Source: an uncultured Acidimicrobiales bacterium
GTDB lineage: Bacteria; Actinomycetota; Acidimicrobiia; Acidimicrobiales; SHLQ01
Direction: 5' to 3'
Assembly: GCA_938015295.1 (NCBI GenBank)
Contig: CALLQB010000001.1
Span: 1-64,000, forward strand
Length of the DNA: 64,000 nucleotides
Part shown: piece by piece, positions 48,294 through 57,975 of the stretch
Position numbering within the stretch: the first letter of the stretch is position 1
Layout: each line of letters starts with the position of its first letter
Program-made: the position numbers and the translations under genes
Notes under the pieces: generated by a model
Databases searched by the model: none
Seen by the model: only the letters and a program-made list of their open reading frames with translations
Told to the model about the DNA's origin: nothing

Positions 48294-48731
48294 CTACTCG
48301 ACGAAACAACCAAGTGACTGGTCGGCCCGACACGATGGCCACCTATCGCCCGTAGAGAGAAGTATCGGGTCGTGTCCAGCGTCTAAGAAATCGTTGTAAA
48401 TTTCGAATTCTCGGCTTTTCAGTTGAATTTGGGCTCCCCAAGTCTCAGGGCCATCAACATCCTTCAGCGTGGCTATCGAATAATAGTCGATGCCCTCTCG
48501 AATGAAATATTCGTCCGCCGTCGCACTCGTGCCAGGCTTCGCCAGGATTCTCTCGGTGATTGCTATAGCTTCGAACCTGTCGGTGCTCAACGGAACAAAG
48601 ATTCCATCCGGAGCGCGATTGATCGCAGCGTCATCGCGTGCCGGACCTTTTGAGCCCGGGCCGCACGCCGACAACAACACGAGAAGTGTTACGACGACAC
48701 CAAAGGGCAACCTTAGGGATTGTCTCATCAA
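48294..48731 (-). CDS. Putative lipoprotein of unknown function
   Basis: LRLPFGVVVTLLVLLSAC lipobox, 145 aa. Confidence 0.65.
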   Translation of the reverse strand: MMRQSLRLPFGVVVTLLVLLSACGPGSKGPARDDAAINRAPDGIFVPLSTDRFEAIAITERILAKPGTSATADEYFIREGIDYYSIATLKDVDGPETWGAQIQLKSREFEIYNDFLDAGHDPILLSTGDRWPSCRADQSLGCFVE

Positions 48732-48841
48732 CCTTCTAGGTTCGGGGGGTTGAAGCTGGCGTCACGGTCATGTACGTGGCCCCTTTAGGATTCGCGTTGT
48801 GTCGTCGCTTGCGTGCCGACGCCTTTGCCGTTGTGAAGGCC

Positions 48842-49837
48842 CTAGTAGTCGATGTTGGCGTAGGTGTTGATCTTGTCGGTGTGGTGTTGGGCGTTGATCA
48901 ACCGCACGGTGCCTGAACGTGAACGCATCACGAGAGACTGTGTGTAGGCGCCCTTAGCGTCGTATTGCACGCCGCGGAGCAGATCGCCGTCGGTGATTCC
49001 GGTCGCCGCAAAGAAACAATCTTCGCTTCCGGCGAGCCGCTCGATGGTGAGGATTTCATCGAGATCCCAACCACCTTCGATGGCAGCAGTGCGTTCAGCT
49101 TCGTTGCGCGGCCAGAGCTTGCCTTGCATGCCGCCGCCCATGCTCTTGAGTGCTGCTGCGGTGATGACGCCTTCTGGTGTTCCACCGATGCCGAACAGAA
49201 TGTCTACGCCCGAATCTGGCCAAGCGGTCGCGATAGCGCCGGCGACGTCACCGTCGGGAATGAGTCGGATACGAGCACCCGCCTCGCGGACCTCAGTAAT
49301 GAGTTCTTCGTGGCGGTCGCGGTCGAGGATGACAGCGGTGATGTCGCCAATGTCTTCACCCTTCGCCTTCGCGACGGCGTGCAGGTTTTCGGTTGGCGAT
49401 TTGGTGATATCGATCACGTCGGCGCACTCGGGACCCGCAGCGATCTTCTCCATGTAGACACACGGCCCGGGGTCATACATCGAACCGCGTGGAGCGACAG
49501 CGATCACGGCAATGGCGCCGCCGCGGCCCAGTGCCGTGAGCGTGGTGCCATCGATGGGGTCGACAGCGACGTCGGTTTTTGGTTCGCTGCCGTTGCCGAC
49601 AATTTCGCCGTTCCAGAGCATCGGAGCTTCGTCCTTTTCGCCTTCGCCAATGACGACCAAACCCTCCATGCTCACCGATCGAAGCATCAGACGCATTGCG
49701 TCGACGGCCGCGCCGTCTGCTCCTTCTTTGTCACCACGCCCCATCCACCTAGCGGCTGCCATTGCCGCCGCTTCGGTAACTCGGACCAGTTCGAGTGCGA
49801 GGTTGCGATCGGGAACTTGGGTTCCGTTGTCAGTCAT
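48842..49837 (-). CDS. glpX: Fructose-1,6-bisphosphatase class II
   Basis: [49 protein letters not shown]. Confidence 0.96.
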   Translation of the reverse strand: MTDNGTQVPDRNLALELVRVTEAAAMAAARWMGRGDKEGADGAAVDAMRLMLRSVSMEGLVVIGEGEKDEAPMLWNGEIVGNGSEPKTDVAVDPIDGTTLTALGRGGAIAVIAVAPRGSMYDPGPCVYMEKIAAGPECADVIDITKSPTENLHAVAKAKGEDIGDITAVILDRDRHEELITEVREAGARIRLIPDGDVAGAIATAWPDSGVDILFGIGGTPEGVITAAALKSMGGGMQGKLWPRNEAERTAAIEGGWDLDEILTIERLAGSEDCFFAATGITDGDLLRGVQYDAKGAYTQSLVMRSRSGTVRLINAQHHTDKINTYANIDY

Positions 49838-50047
49838 GAAGAGTCGGGGCCTTTCGCGAGGGGGTTAACCAAGAACGCTATGTGGTTCTCCGTCGGCGAC
49901 CCTAGAGCAATCGTGAGGTCCGCGCGGTCACCCGTTCAATCGAGCCGAACCAAACGGGTGCCTTTTCTGCCGTTGCAGCAGCTGGTGTGAGCCGAGTTGT
50001 TGGGTCGATGTAGGGCGAACCACCAAGCGAGAGGCCATAATGGCGCG

Positions 50048-51049
50048 GTGACTGGAAACGACGACGACGCCATCGATATCGATCCGAGTGGGCTTGCCGA
50101 CCAAGACGCTGCCGTGGACGGTGCGAGTGAGGCGAACCCCGGGACAGAAGATGTAGATGTAGATGTAGATGTAGATGTAGATGTAGATGTAGATGAAACA
50201 ACCGGAGAAGAAGGGCCGGCGACGATTTCGTTGAACGGCGGACCAGAATTCTGTTTCCAGTGTGCAAGCGAGTACGTGGCCGGTACCTCGGTGTGTCCCG
50301 AGTGTGGCGTTGGCTTGGTGAACGACCGACCGATGGCGGTGACCTCTGTCGGTAGCGAAGACGAGGAGCAGTTGGCATACGAACTCCACGAGTGGGCGTT
50401 CGAATCGCGTCGGATGGTCGATCAGGTTCTCACCAACGAAGGCGTTGAACATGCGTGGCAAGGAGCAGTGTTGATTGTTCGCGACGCCGACGAGGCGCGC
50501 GTTGACTCTGTCGTTGATGCCATCGAACGCACCACGCTGCCCACACTTGCCGAAGATGCGCCCAAGGAGGTCTACGGCATGGACGGCTGGGACTCCGAAC
50601 AACAAAGCGAGTTGTCGTCTCGTCTTGGGCTCGGTGGCATAGCCCATGAGTTCAACGTCGAAGGCGACCTGGTTGTCCTCGAGGCCGATGAAGAGGCCGT
50701 CGAGGCAATTTTTGATGCCCTCCTTGACGAGATCGAAGCCGCCGATGACGACGGTTCAGAGTTGGTCGCACTCGAAGGTCTCGAGGCAAACAAGCTGATG
50801 AGCGAGGTGTTCGCGGCGGCGAGTCGACTCGCCAAAGACGCCCGCGACTACAAAGGGGTCCTTGGCCTCAGCGAACATGGCCAAAAGATGATGGGTTGCA
50901 AACGCCCCTTTGGCTTCGACTCGGCAACGTGGGGCGGCATCACCGAGTTGGTGCAGGCCATCCAGGTTGACCTCGAAAACAACGGCGACGACGAAGACAT
51001 TTCGGAGAACGCGACCGCGCTTCGCGACACCCTTCGCAATCTGATCTGA
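50048..51049 (+). CDS. Hypothetical protein with (Asp-Val)7 tract, zinc-ribbon motif and DUF2007-like regions
   Basis: GTG start; DVDVDVDVDVDVDVDE; FCFQCASEYVAGTSVCPECGVGL. Confidence 0.7.
   Translation: MTGNDDDAIDIDPSGLADQDAAVDGASEANPGTEDVDVDVDVDVDVDVDETTGEEGPATISLNGGPEFCFQCASEYVAGTSVCPECGVGLVNDRPMAVTSVGSEDEEQLAYELHEWAFESRRMVDQVLTNEGVEHAWQGAVLIVRDADEARVDSVVDAIERTTLPTLAEDAPKEVYGMDGWDSEQQSELSSRLGLGGIAHEFNVEGDLVVLEADEEAVEAIFDALLDEIEAADDDGSELVALEGLEANKLMSEVFAAASRLAKDARDYKGVLGLSEHGQKMMGCKRPFGFDSATWGGITELVQAIQVDLENNGDDEDISENATALRDTLRNLI
50150..50191 (+). repeat. Hexanucleotide microsatellite (gatgta)7
   Basis: Seven perfect gatgta copies followed by gatgaa, in frame. Confidence 0.97.
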
Positions 51050-51088
51050 CGTCGTCTGGCTTCGGGTGCCAACACAGCGACCAGTACG

Positions 51089-51808
51089 ATGGCGTCAGTG
51101 TTGCTGGCCGAGCTCGAAATATTTCACTCACGTCCCATTGCCCCGACCCGCCGTGTAGCCCTCGGCCAGAGTCGGCTGCCAGTCGACCCTGCGCCCGGTC
51201 ACGGTGGCGTACTTCTTGGGGGAGTCGTGGCACGTTTCTCGGGCGAAATGGACCCCGACCTGTTCCCCGATATCTTTGCGCTGACCCGCGAACTCGAAGC
51301 CGGATTGCGTATTGCTCAGCCGCGTCTGCGTCACCGACTTCAACAAGATGTGGTGGGTTTGGGTAGCAGCGTCCAGCGCCTGGTGAAAAGTGAAGGTGAA
51401 TTGGCCTACAACTTTGAGGAGGGCAAGGGTGCCCCCGAACAATTTGTTCTGGGCGCAATCTATGCGGCCGGCGAACTTCCCCTTGTCACGCGCCAGCCGG
51501 TTATGGAAACGATTCGCAAGGGTCTCCGGTGGAGCGGGCCGGTCGGTCCGTCGCTGATCTTTCACCTGCTCGGCGGGTCCGCTGCGGCCGTCGGCTCATT
51601 GTCTATGGGCACCGGCGACCCGGTGCTGTGGGCGCTCGAAGTCCTCGGATTCGGCGGCACTGAGGCAACCCCGGCGAAGAAAATCATCCAGACGCGGTTT
51701 CGCGACCTACTTCGCGACGCACATCCCGATCACGGTGGCGGGTCTGATGACGCTGCCGACCGCATAAGCGAACTCACCGAAGCTCGACGAATTCTGCTCG
51801 CATCGTGA
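51089..51808 (+). CDS. Hypothetical protein with C-terminal J-domain-like segment
   Basis: C-term KKIIQTRFRDLLRDAHPDHGGGSDDAADRISELTEARRILL including HPD. Confidence 0.72.
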   Translation: MASVLLAELEIFHSRPIAPTRRVALGQSRLPVDPAPGHGGVLLGGVVARFSGEMDPDLFPDIFALTRELEAGLRIAQPRLRHRLQQDVVGLGSSVQRLVKSEGELAYNFEEGKGAPEQFVLGAIYAAGELPLVTRQPVMETIRKGLRWSGPVGPSLIFHLLGGSAAAVGSLSMGTGDPVLWALEVLGFGGTEATPAKKIIQTRFRDLLRDAHPDHGGGSDDAADRISELTEARRILLAS

Positions 51809-52341
51809 AGCCGGGAGCACTGTTGTTAACCCCGGGAGCGGGGGCCGACCGCAACCATCAGACGCTGGTGGCGCTCGACGAGGCAATCGCGTTGCCGACG
51901 CACCGCATCGACATCAAATCAAGAAGCCAGAACAAGGTCGTAGCGCTACTCGAGGATGCTGCTGCCGAGCTCTGCGCTGAAGCGAAGGTTCGGCCAAGTC
52001 GACTCGTGCTCGGAGGTCGGTCGTTTGGCGGACGCATGTGTTCGATCGCGGTAGCTGAGGGGTTGGCTGCCCGGGGCCTTGTCCTTCTGAGTTATCCGCT
52101 GCATCCACCAGGCAAGCCCGAGAAACTCCGCACCGCTCACTTCGCGCAGCTCAACGTTCCGGTACTTTTTGTGTCGGGCGACCGAGATCCCTTTGGTACC
52201 CCTGACGAGTTTGCCGAACACGTAGGCGACATCCCCGGGCCGGTGACCCAAATATGGATCGAAGGCGGACGTCACGATGTAAAGGGACGCGAAGACGAGG
52301 TTGTCGCCGCGGTTCAAACGTGGTTGGCCACTCTCAAGTAA
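51805..52341 (+). CDS. Alpha/beta-hydrolase (dienelactone hydrolase/KANL3-Tex30-like)
   Basis: GALLLTPGAGADRNHQTLVALDEA, LVLGGRSFGGRMCS nucleophile elbow, WIEGGRHDVKGRE. Confidence 0.85.
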   Translation: MKPGALLLTPGAGADRNHQTLVALDEAIALPTHRIDIKSRSQNKVVALLEDAAAELCAEAKVRPSRLVLGGRSFGGRMCSIAVAEGLAARGLVLLSYPLHPPGKPEKLRTAHFAQLNVPVLFVSGDRDPFGTPDEFAEHVGDIPGPVTQIWIEGGRHDVKGREDEVVAAVQTWLATLK

Positions 52342-52392
52342 TGCTCGAACTGCTCCGCTAGTGCTTGGTTGCTGAGGCGAAAGAGCTAGTGA

Positions 52393-53268
52393 CTAGAGAG
52401 ACGTGAATTCGACCTGTACCTCGGTGCCGGCCTCGGGAGCTTCTGCGTCATGGGCGCTCACCACGATGTCCACGGCGGACGAATCACGGGTTGCCACCGC
52501 GCCAGAGGGAGGCTTTGGCGAGACGTCAAAACCCAGACGCTCGAGTTCGGTTGCGACTGCTGCAGCGACGACGCCTTCAGCCGCTGAGCACGTTGCAAAT
52601 ACCGCATGATGGTCGTTGGTGGTCGGACCGACCTTCGGTAGGAGGTCGCAGGGCATAGCAATACCGCTCAGAAGTGTGCTGAGCGGCGCGTGATCGAAGG
52701 TCGCGTTATTTGACGAATGGGTCTCTCGAACTTGGGGGTCGAAGAGGCCTCCGGTGGCTTGCGCCGCTGCAGCGCCGCCAACCGAAGCGCGTTGCGTCGG
52801 GTTCATTGCAGCGAGCACCGAAGGTTCTATCTCAGCAGTGGTGACAAGCGGATCGGTGGCAAGCGGGTCAAGGCGCGAAGCGATCTCTGACACCGGAAGT
52901 CGGTCGCCAGCGTCTGGCGGTGCTGCCGCGGCCGCAACTGACGGCTGCACGATTTCGTGTGCCTCGAGTTCTGGGGTCGCCTGTTCTGCCGCCTGTTCTG
53001 GTGACGCCGGATCGGCTGCGGTTTCGGCAGCCGGGGCAACCTCGTTCGCGGCGACTTGAGGCACGCCGGTTTCTGCATCGCCCGGTTTTGCCGGAGCCCA
53101 ACGTTCGGGAGAGTCGAGCGGCAACTCGTCGGTCGTAGTATCGGTTTCGGTCTCTTCGACCTTTGGCTTCCGGTTGGCGGCGCGGTAGATGTACACGCAC
53201 ACCGACATGGCGAACCAGATCCAAAAGAGGGTCACAAGTGCGGCTGGCATGGTGTGCCCGTCGGTCAA
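52393..53268 (-). CDS. Hypothetical single-TM protein with Ala/Pro/Glu-rich linker
   Basis: N-terminal TM LVTLFWIWFAMSVCVYIYRAANRK; long low-complexity linker; compact C-terminal domain. Confidence 0.6.
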   Translation of the reverse strand: MTDGHTMPAALVTLFWIWFAMSVCVYIYRAANRKPKVEETETDTTTDELPLDSPERWAPAKPGDAETGVPQVAANEVAPAAETAADPASPEQAAEQATPELEAHEIVQPSVAAAAAPPDAGDRLPVSEIASRLDPLATDPLVTTAEIEPSVLAAMNPTQRASVGGAAAAQATGGLFDPQVRETHSSNNATFDHAPLSTLLSGIAMPCDLLPKVGPTTNDHHAVFATCSAAEGVVAAAVATELERLGFDVSPKPPSGAVATRDSSAVDIVVSAHDAEAPEAGTEVQVEFTSL

Positions 53269-53367
53269 AGAACGACTGGTTCAAGGCTTCGGCGGCGGCC
53301 TTGCTCGTCATCTTCGCCGCAATTCGGGGCTACGTTTTGGTCGTGACCCCACCAGAAACGTCCCAGG

Positions 53368-54666
53368 ATGGCTGATGATCTCTTTAGCGCAGCGGCCGAA
53401 CAGCGTCTCGAGCAGCGAGCGCCACTGGCAGCTCGACTCCGTCCGAGGCACCTCGACGATGTTGTGGGACAGCAACATTTGGTCGGCGCCGGAAAGCCGT
53501 TGCGCTCGCTCATCGAGACCGATCGCCTGTCATCGGTCATTTTTTGGGGCCCGCCAGGAACAGGGAAGACCACCATTGCCGAACTCATCGCCCATTCCAC
53601 GGCGAAAGCGTTCGAAAAGCTGTCCGCCGTAAGCGCCTCGGTGAAAGATGTTCGAGAGGTGATAGCGAAGTCTGAGCAGCGTTTGGGCGAGCGTGGTCAA
53701 GGCACGATCTTATTTCTCGATGAGGTCCACCGCTTCAACAAAAGCCAACAGGATGCGCTGCTTCCCTCGGTTGAGTCTGGTCTCATCGTGCTCATCGGCG
53801 CGACCACCGAGAACCCGTACTTTGAAGTGAACCCGCCGCTGCTTTCACGCTCGACCCTGTTCCGTCTCGAATCGCTCGACCGCGACGCAATCATCGAGCT
53901 GTGCGAGCGAGGGCTTCGAGCCGAGGGGGCTACCTCCTCACCAGAGGCGGTCGCTCACCTAGCTGATCGTGCCGGAGGAGATGGACGCCACGCGCTCACC
54001 AGCCTTGAGGTGGCTGTTGCGATCGCCGCCGACCGGGCGATGCCGCCCGAAGTCACCCTCGACGACGCTGAGGCGGCGTTGGGTGCCAAAGCGCTCCGCT
54101 ACGGCCGCGATGAGCACTACGACGTCATCTCGGCGTTCATAAAGAGCATTCGTGGCTCCGACGTCGACGCAGGTCTGTACTGGCTGGCGCGCATGCTTGA
54201 GGCGGGTGAAGACGCTCGATTCATTGCTCGCCGTCTCGTGATCTTGGCGAGCGAAGATATCGGAATGGCTGATCCAATGTCGCTACTCATCGCCGACGCC
54301 GCGGCCCGGGCGGTCGAGTTTGTCGGTCTCCCCGAAGCGCAGCTCAACCTTTCGCAGGCGGTCATTCATCTTGCGTCGGCGCCGAAGTCCAACCGGGCGA
54401 CCACCGCAATAGCGAACGCCCGACATGCAGCACGGGAGGCCACGGGAGAAGGGGCAGTGCCGCCAGCGCTGCGAGACGGCCACTATCAGGGTGCTGCCTC
54501 GCTGGGTCACGGGGTCGGCTACCGGTATCCGCACGACGACGACCGCGGCTGGGTCGAGCAGCAGTACCTTCCTGATGAGCTGGTAGGTGAGCGGTTCTAC
54601 GAGCCGTCGCCACATGGCTTCGAGGCCGAGGTCGCCAAGCGAGCGGGCGAACGCAGCGGCGAATAG
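53368..54666 (+). CDS. rarA: Replication-associated recombination AAA ATPase RarA/MgsA
   Basis: [66 protein letters not shown]. Confidence 0.96.
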   Translation: MADDLFSAAAEQRLEQRAPLAARLRPRHLDDVVGQQHLVGAGKPLRSLIETDRLSSVIFWGPPGTGKTTIAELIAHSTAKAFEKLSAVSASVKDVREVIAKSEQRLGERGQGTILFLDEVHRFNKSQQDALLPSVESGLIVLIGATTENPYFEVNPPLLSRSTLFRLESLDRDAIIELCERGLRAEGATSSPEAVAHLADRAGGDGRHALTSLEVAVAIAADRAMPPEVTLDDAEAALGAKALRYGRDEHYDVISAFIKSIRGSDVDAGLYWLARMLEAGEDARFIARRLVILASEDIGMADPMSLLIADAAARAVEFVGLPEAQLNLSQAVIHLASAPKSNRATTAIANARHAAREATGEGAVPPALRDGHYQGAASLGHGVGYRYPHDDDRGWVEQQYLPDELVGERFYEPSPHGFEAEVAKRAGERSGE

Positions 54667-54688
54667 GCCGAACCACTAGGATCGTTAC

Positions 54689-54976
54689 ATGTTCAAGCGC
54701 GTGGTGTGGACGGGAGTCGGTTACGGACTGGGGCTCGGATCTTCAGTTCTTGTGCAGCGCAAAGTGAAGCGCGCCGTCGAGCGCTACACCCCCGAGAGTG
54801 TTCGAGTTGAAGCCGCCGAGCGATCGAAGAACACCGCTGCGAAGGTAAAAGAGCTCACGTCAGATGTCCGGTCGGTGGTACAGAAGGTCCGCAACGCAGG
54901 CGATGACGTCGATCTTCGAACGCCAGCCCACGGAGCTCCTCGCCGAAGTCGAGGCGGGCCCTACCGACACCGGTAA
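54689..54976 (+). CDS. Small hypothetical protein upstream of alaS
   Basis: 95 aa, N-terminal hydrophobic segment and charged helix; collinear with alaS. Confidence 0.55.
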   Translation: MFKRVVWTGVGYGLGLGSSVLVQRKVKRAVERYTPESVRVEAAERSKNTAAKVKELTSDVRSVVQKVRNAGDDVDLRTPAHGAPRRSRGGPYRHR

Positions 54977-54988
54977 ACTCGCGGCACC

Positions 54989-57547
54989 ATGAAAGCCAAC
55001 GAATTACGCCGCGCGTTCACATCCTTCTTTATCGAGCGTGGGCACACCGAGGTCGAATCCGCCAGCGTCATCCCGCACGACGCGACGCTTCTGTTCACCA
55101 ACTCCGGAATGGTGCCGTTCAAGCCGTACTTCGTCGGCGAGGAAACTCCGCCGTATTCCCGCGCCGTAACCGTGCAAAAGGCGGTCCGAGCGGGCGGCAA
55201 ACACAACGACCTTGAAGAGGTCGGTCGTACCACCCGCCATCTCACGTTCTTTGAGATGATGGGCAACTTCTCGTTCGGCGACTACTTCAAGGAACAGGCG
55301 ATTCCGTGGGCCTGGGAGTTCGTCACCGATGTGCTTGGCCTCGACGCCGACAAGTTGTGGGTAACGGTGCATCTCACCGACGACGAAGCCGCCGATATCT
55401 GGGTACAGCAGGTGGGCGTGCCCGCCGAACGTGTGCAGAGGCTCGACGAAGATAACTGGTGGCGGATGGCCGACACCGGACCAAACGGGCCGTGCTCAGA
55501 GATCTTCTATGACCTCGGCGAACAATACGGTGAGGATGGTGGTCCAGAACACGGCGGCGAGCACCGGTTTATTGAGATCTGGAACTTGGTGTTCATGCAG
55601 TTCGAACAGCAGCCCGACGGCGAACAGGTTCCTTTGCCAAAGCCCAGTATCGATACTGGCGCTGGCCTCGAACGAATCCTGAGCGTGTTGCAGGGTGTCT
55701 CCTCGGTGTGGGAAACCGACGAGTTCGTTCGGCTCCTCGCCGCCGCAACCGATATCACCGGCGTTGAAGACGGCGCGGGCACCGAATCTGACGTGTCGCT
55801 TCGGGTTTTCGCTGATCACGCAAGGTCAACGACCTTCATGATCAGCGACGGCGTGTTTCCCTCGAATGAAGACCGTGGGTTTGTGTTGCGACGCATCATC
55901 CGGCGCGCGGTGCGCCATGCTTACATTCTTGGCGTCGAGACCACAGTGATGCCGCGGATGATCGATGCCGTGGTCGACATCATGGGTGCCGACTACCCCG
56001 AAATTGTCAAGAACCACGACTACATCCGCGACGTCATCGAACGCGAAGAAGAGGTATTTCGCCAAACCTTGGCGACGGGTTCGAACATTCTTGACGCGAA
56101 GCTGGCCGAGCTTTCGCCGGGCGACGTGCTTCCCGGCGAAGTGGCGTTTCAGCTCCACGACACTTACGGCTTCCCGTTGGGCGTCACCGAAGAGATCGTG
56201 GCCGAACGAGGCGTCACGGTCGACCACGGCGGGTTTGAAGCGGCAATGGACCAACAGCGCAGCCGTGCGAAAGCGGCCCGAAATACCGATGCGGGCGACT
56301 TTGACCCCATGCCCTATCGCGAGATCGCTGATACCAGCGGACCTACGGTTTTTGTTGGTCGCGACGAAACCGAAGCGACTGGGCAGGTGCTGTTGGTCGA
56401 TGAAACCTCGATCGTGCTCGACACGACGCCGTTTTATGCCGAAAGCGGCGGACAGGTCGGCGATTCGGGAACGATCACCACCGACACCGGCACTGCAACA
56501 ATCGAAAATGTTGTGTACGGCGTGCCCGGGGTTCATCGGCACCTGATCTCTTCGGTCGAAGGCACCATTACCGCCGGCCAAACCGCTACCGCCAGCTTTG
56601 ACATCGAGCGTCGTAACGCGATTCGTCGAAACCATACCGGTACCCACATTTTGCACTGGGCGTTGCGTCGGGTACTTGGCGATCACGTCAAACAGCAGGG
56701 CTCCTATGTCGGCCCCGACCGTCTCCGCTTTGACTTCTCGCACTACGACGCACTCAGCGCCGAACAGATTGCCGAGATCGAAGATCTGGCAAACCGCGAG
56801 ATCCTCGACAACGAGTCTGTCCGCCATTTCGAGACCTCGAAAGACAGCGCAGAAGAACTTGGCGCCATTGCATTCTTCGGCGACAAATACGGCGATGTCG
56901 TGCGGGTACTCGAGGCAGGGCGCAACTCGATCGAGTTGTGCGGCGGAACCCACGTCAGCGCGTTGGGCGACATTGGTCCGGTAAAGATTGTGGCCGAAAG
57001 TTCGATCGGTTCAAATATTCGACGTCTCGAAGCGTTGACCGGCAGCGGACCAGTTGAACGTCTTCGCCAACGCGAAGGGCTGGTCGATCAGGTAGCAGCA
57101 TTGGTTGGCGTCGCCCCCGACGACGTGGTCGAAGGCGTCGAACGGCGCCTTGGCGAAGCCAAGACGCTTCGCAAAGAAATTGCTGATCTTCGCCGTCAGG
57201 TGGCCATCGGGCAGGCCGGCGAACTGGCGGCCCAGGCCGTAGGTGGCGTGCTCGTTGCTCGTGTCGAAGATCTTGACCAAGGCGGTTTGCGAGATCTCGC
57301 GGTAGCAATCCGCGACCGCGACGGTATTGACGCGGTCGTGTTGGGATCGGCTCCCGAGAAGGGTGTTTTCCTCGCGGCCGCTGCTGCCCCCGGCTCGTCG
57401 TTCGATGCGGGCGCCTTGATCGAAGAGGCAAAGAAGACCATCGGCGGTGGTGGTCGCCCCGGAGCCGAGCTGGCAACCGCCGGCGGCAAGGCTCCCGAGA
57501 ACCTCGATGCAGCACTCGACCAGGCGCGCGCTGCGGCGGGCCTTTGA
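54989..57547 (+). CDS. alaS: Alanine--tRNA ligase
   Basis: 852 aa; FTNSGMVPFKPYFVGEE, HNDLEEVGRTTRHLTFFEMMGNFSFGDYFK, RNHTGTHILHWALR, CGGTHVSALGDIG. Confidence 0.97.
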   Translation: MKANELRRAFTSFFIERGHTEVESASVIPHDATLLFTNSGMVPFKPYFVGEETPPYSRAVTVQKAVRAGGKHNDLEEVGRTTRHLTFFEMMGNFSFGDYFKEQAIPWAWEFVTDVLGLDADKLWVTVHLTDDEAADIWVQQVGVPAERVQRLDEDNWWRMADTGPNGPCSEIFYDLGEQYGEDGGPEHGGEHRFIEIWNLVFMQFEQQPDGEQVPLPKPSIDTGAGLERILSVLQGVSSVWETDEFVRLLAAATDITGVEDGAGTESDVSLRVFADHARSTTFMISDGVFPSNEDRGFVLRRIIRRAVRHAYILGVETTVMPRMIDAVVDIMGADYPEIVKNHDYIRDVIEREEEVFRQTLATGSNILDAKLAELSPGDVLPGEVAFQLHDTYGFPLGVTEEIVAERGVTVDHGGFEAAMDQQRSRAKAARNTDAGDFDPMPYREIADTSGPTVFVGRDETEATGQVLLVDETSIVLDTTPFYAESGGQVGDSGTITTDTGTATIENVVYGVPGVHRHLISSVEGTITAGQTATASFDIERRNAIRRNHTGTHILHWALRRVLGDHVKQQGSYVGPDRLRFDFSHYDALSAEQIAEIEDLANREILDNESVRHFETSKDSAEELGAIAFFGDKYGDVVRVLEAGRNSIELCGGTHVSALGDIGPVKIVAESSIGSNIRRLEALTGSGPVERLRQREGLVDQVAALVGVAPDDVVEGVERRLGEAKTLRKEIADLRRQVAIGQAGELAAQAVGGVLVARVEDLDQGGLRDLAVAIRDRDGIDAVVLGSAPEKGVFLAAAAAPGSSFDAGALIEEAKKTIGGGGRPGAELATAGGKAPENLDAALDQARAAAGL

Positions 57548-57975
57548 GGGCTCTCGGACTCGACTTTGGGTCAAAGCGGATAGGTGTAGCGATTTCCGAT
57601 TCTGATGGCCGGGTCGCGACACCAATCGACACCGTGCATCGTTCGGGCGACCGTCAGCGAGAACACCGCGAGATCGCTGCGTTGGTGATCGAATGGGAAG
57701 CCGAGGTGGTGGTTGCCGGGTTACCGCTGTCGCTCGACGGCAGCCATGGCCCGGCCGCCAAAGGTGTTCTCAAAGAAGTTGCTCAACTGGGTGCCACACT
57801 TCGCGTGCCCGTTGAGACCTACGATGAACGCTTAACTACCGTGACTGCCGACAGGTCGCTCATGGAACAGAACCTCGGTGCTGCCGAACGACGCAAGGTG
57901 GTCGATCGGGTTGCGGCCGCGGTGATGCTCCAAGCCTGGCTCGATCGACAGCTCTCCGAGGATCCTCTTACCTGA
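57544..57975 (+). CDS. ruvX: Holliday junction resolvase-like protein YqgF/RuvX
   Basis: RALGLDFGSKRIGVAISDSDG; GLPLSLDGSHGPAAKGV; ETYDERLTTV. Confidence 0.94.
   Translation: MRALGLDFGSKRIGVAISDSDGRVATPIDTVHRSGDRQREHREIAALVIEWEAEVVVAGLPLSLDGSHGPAAKGVLKEVAQLGATLRVPVETYDERLTTVTADRSLMEQNLGAAERRKVVDRVAAAVMLQAWLDRQLSEDPLT

Noticed and set aside
55826-56953. 375 aa minus-strand ORF over alaS
   Set aside because: Antisense shadow of alaS
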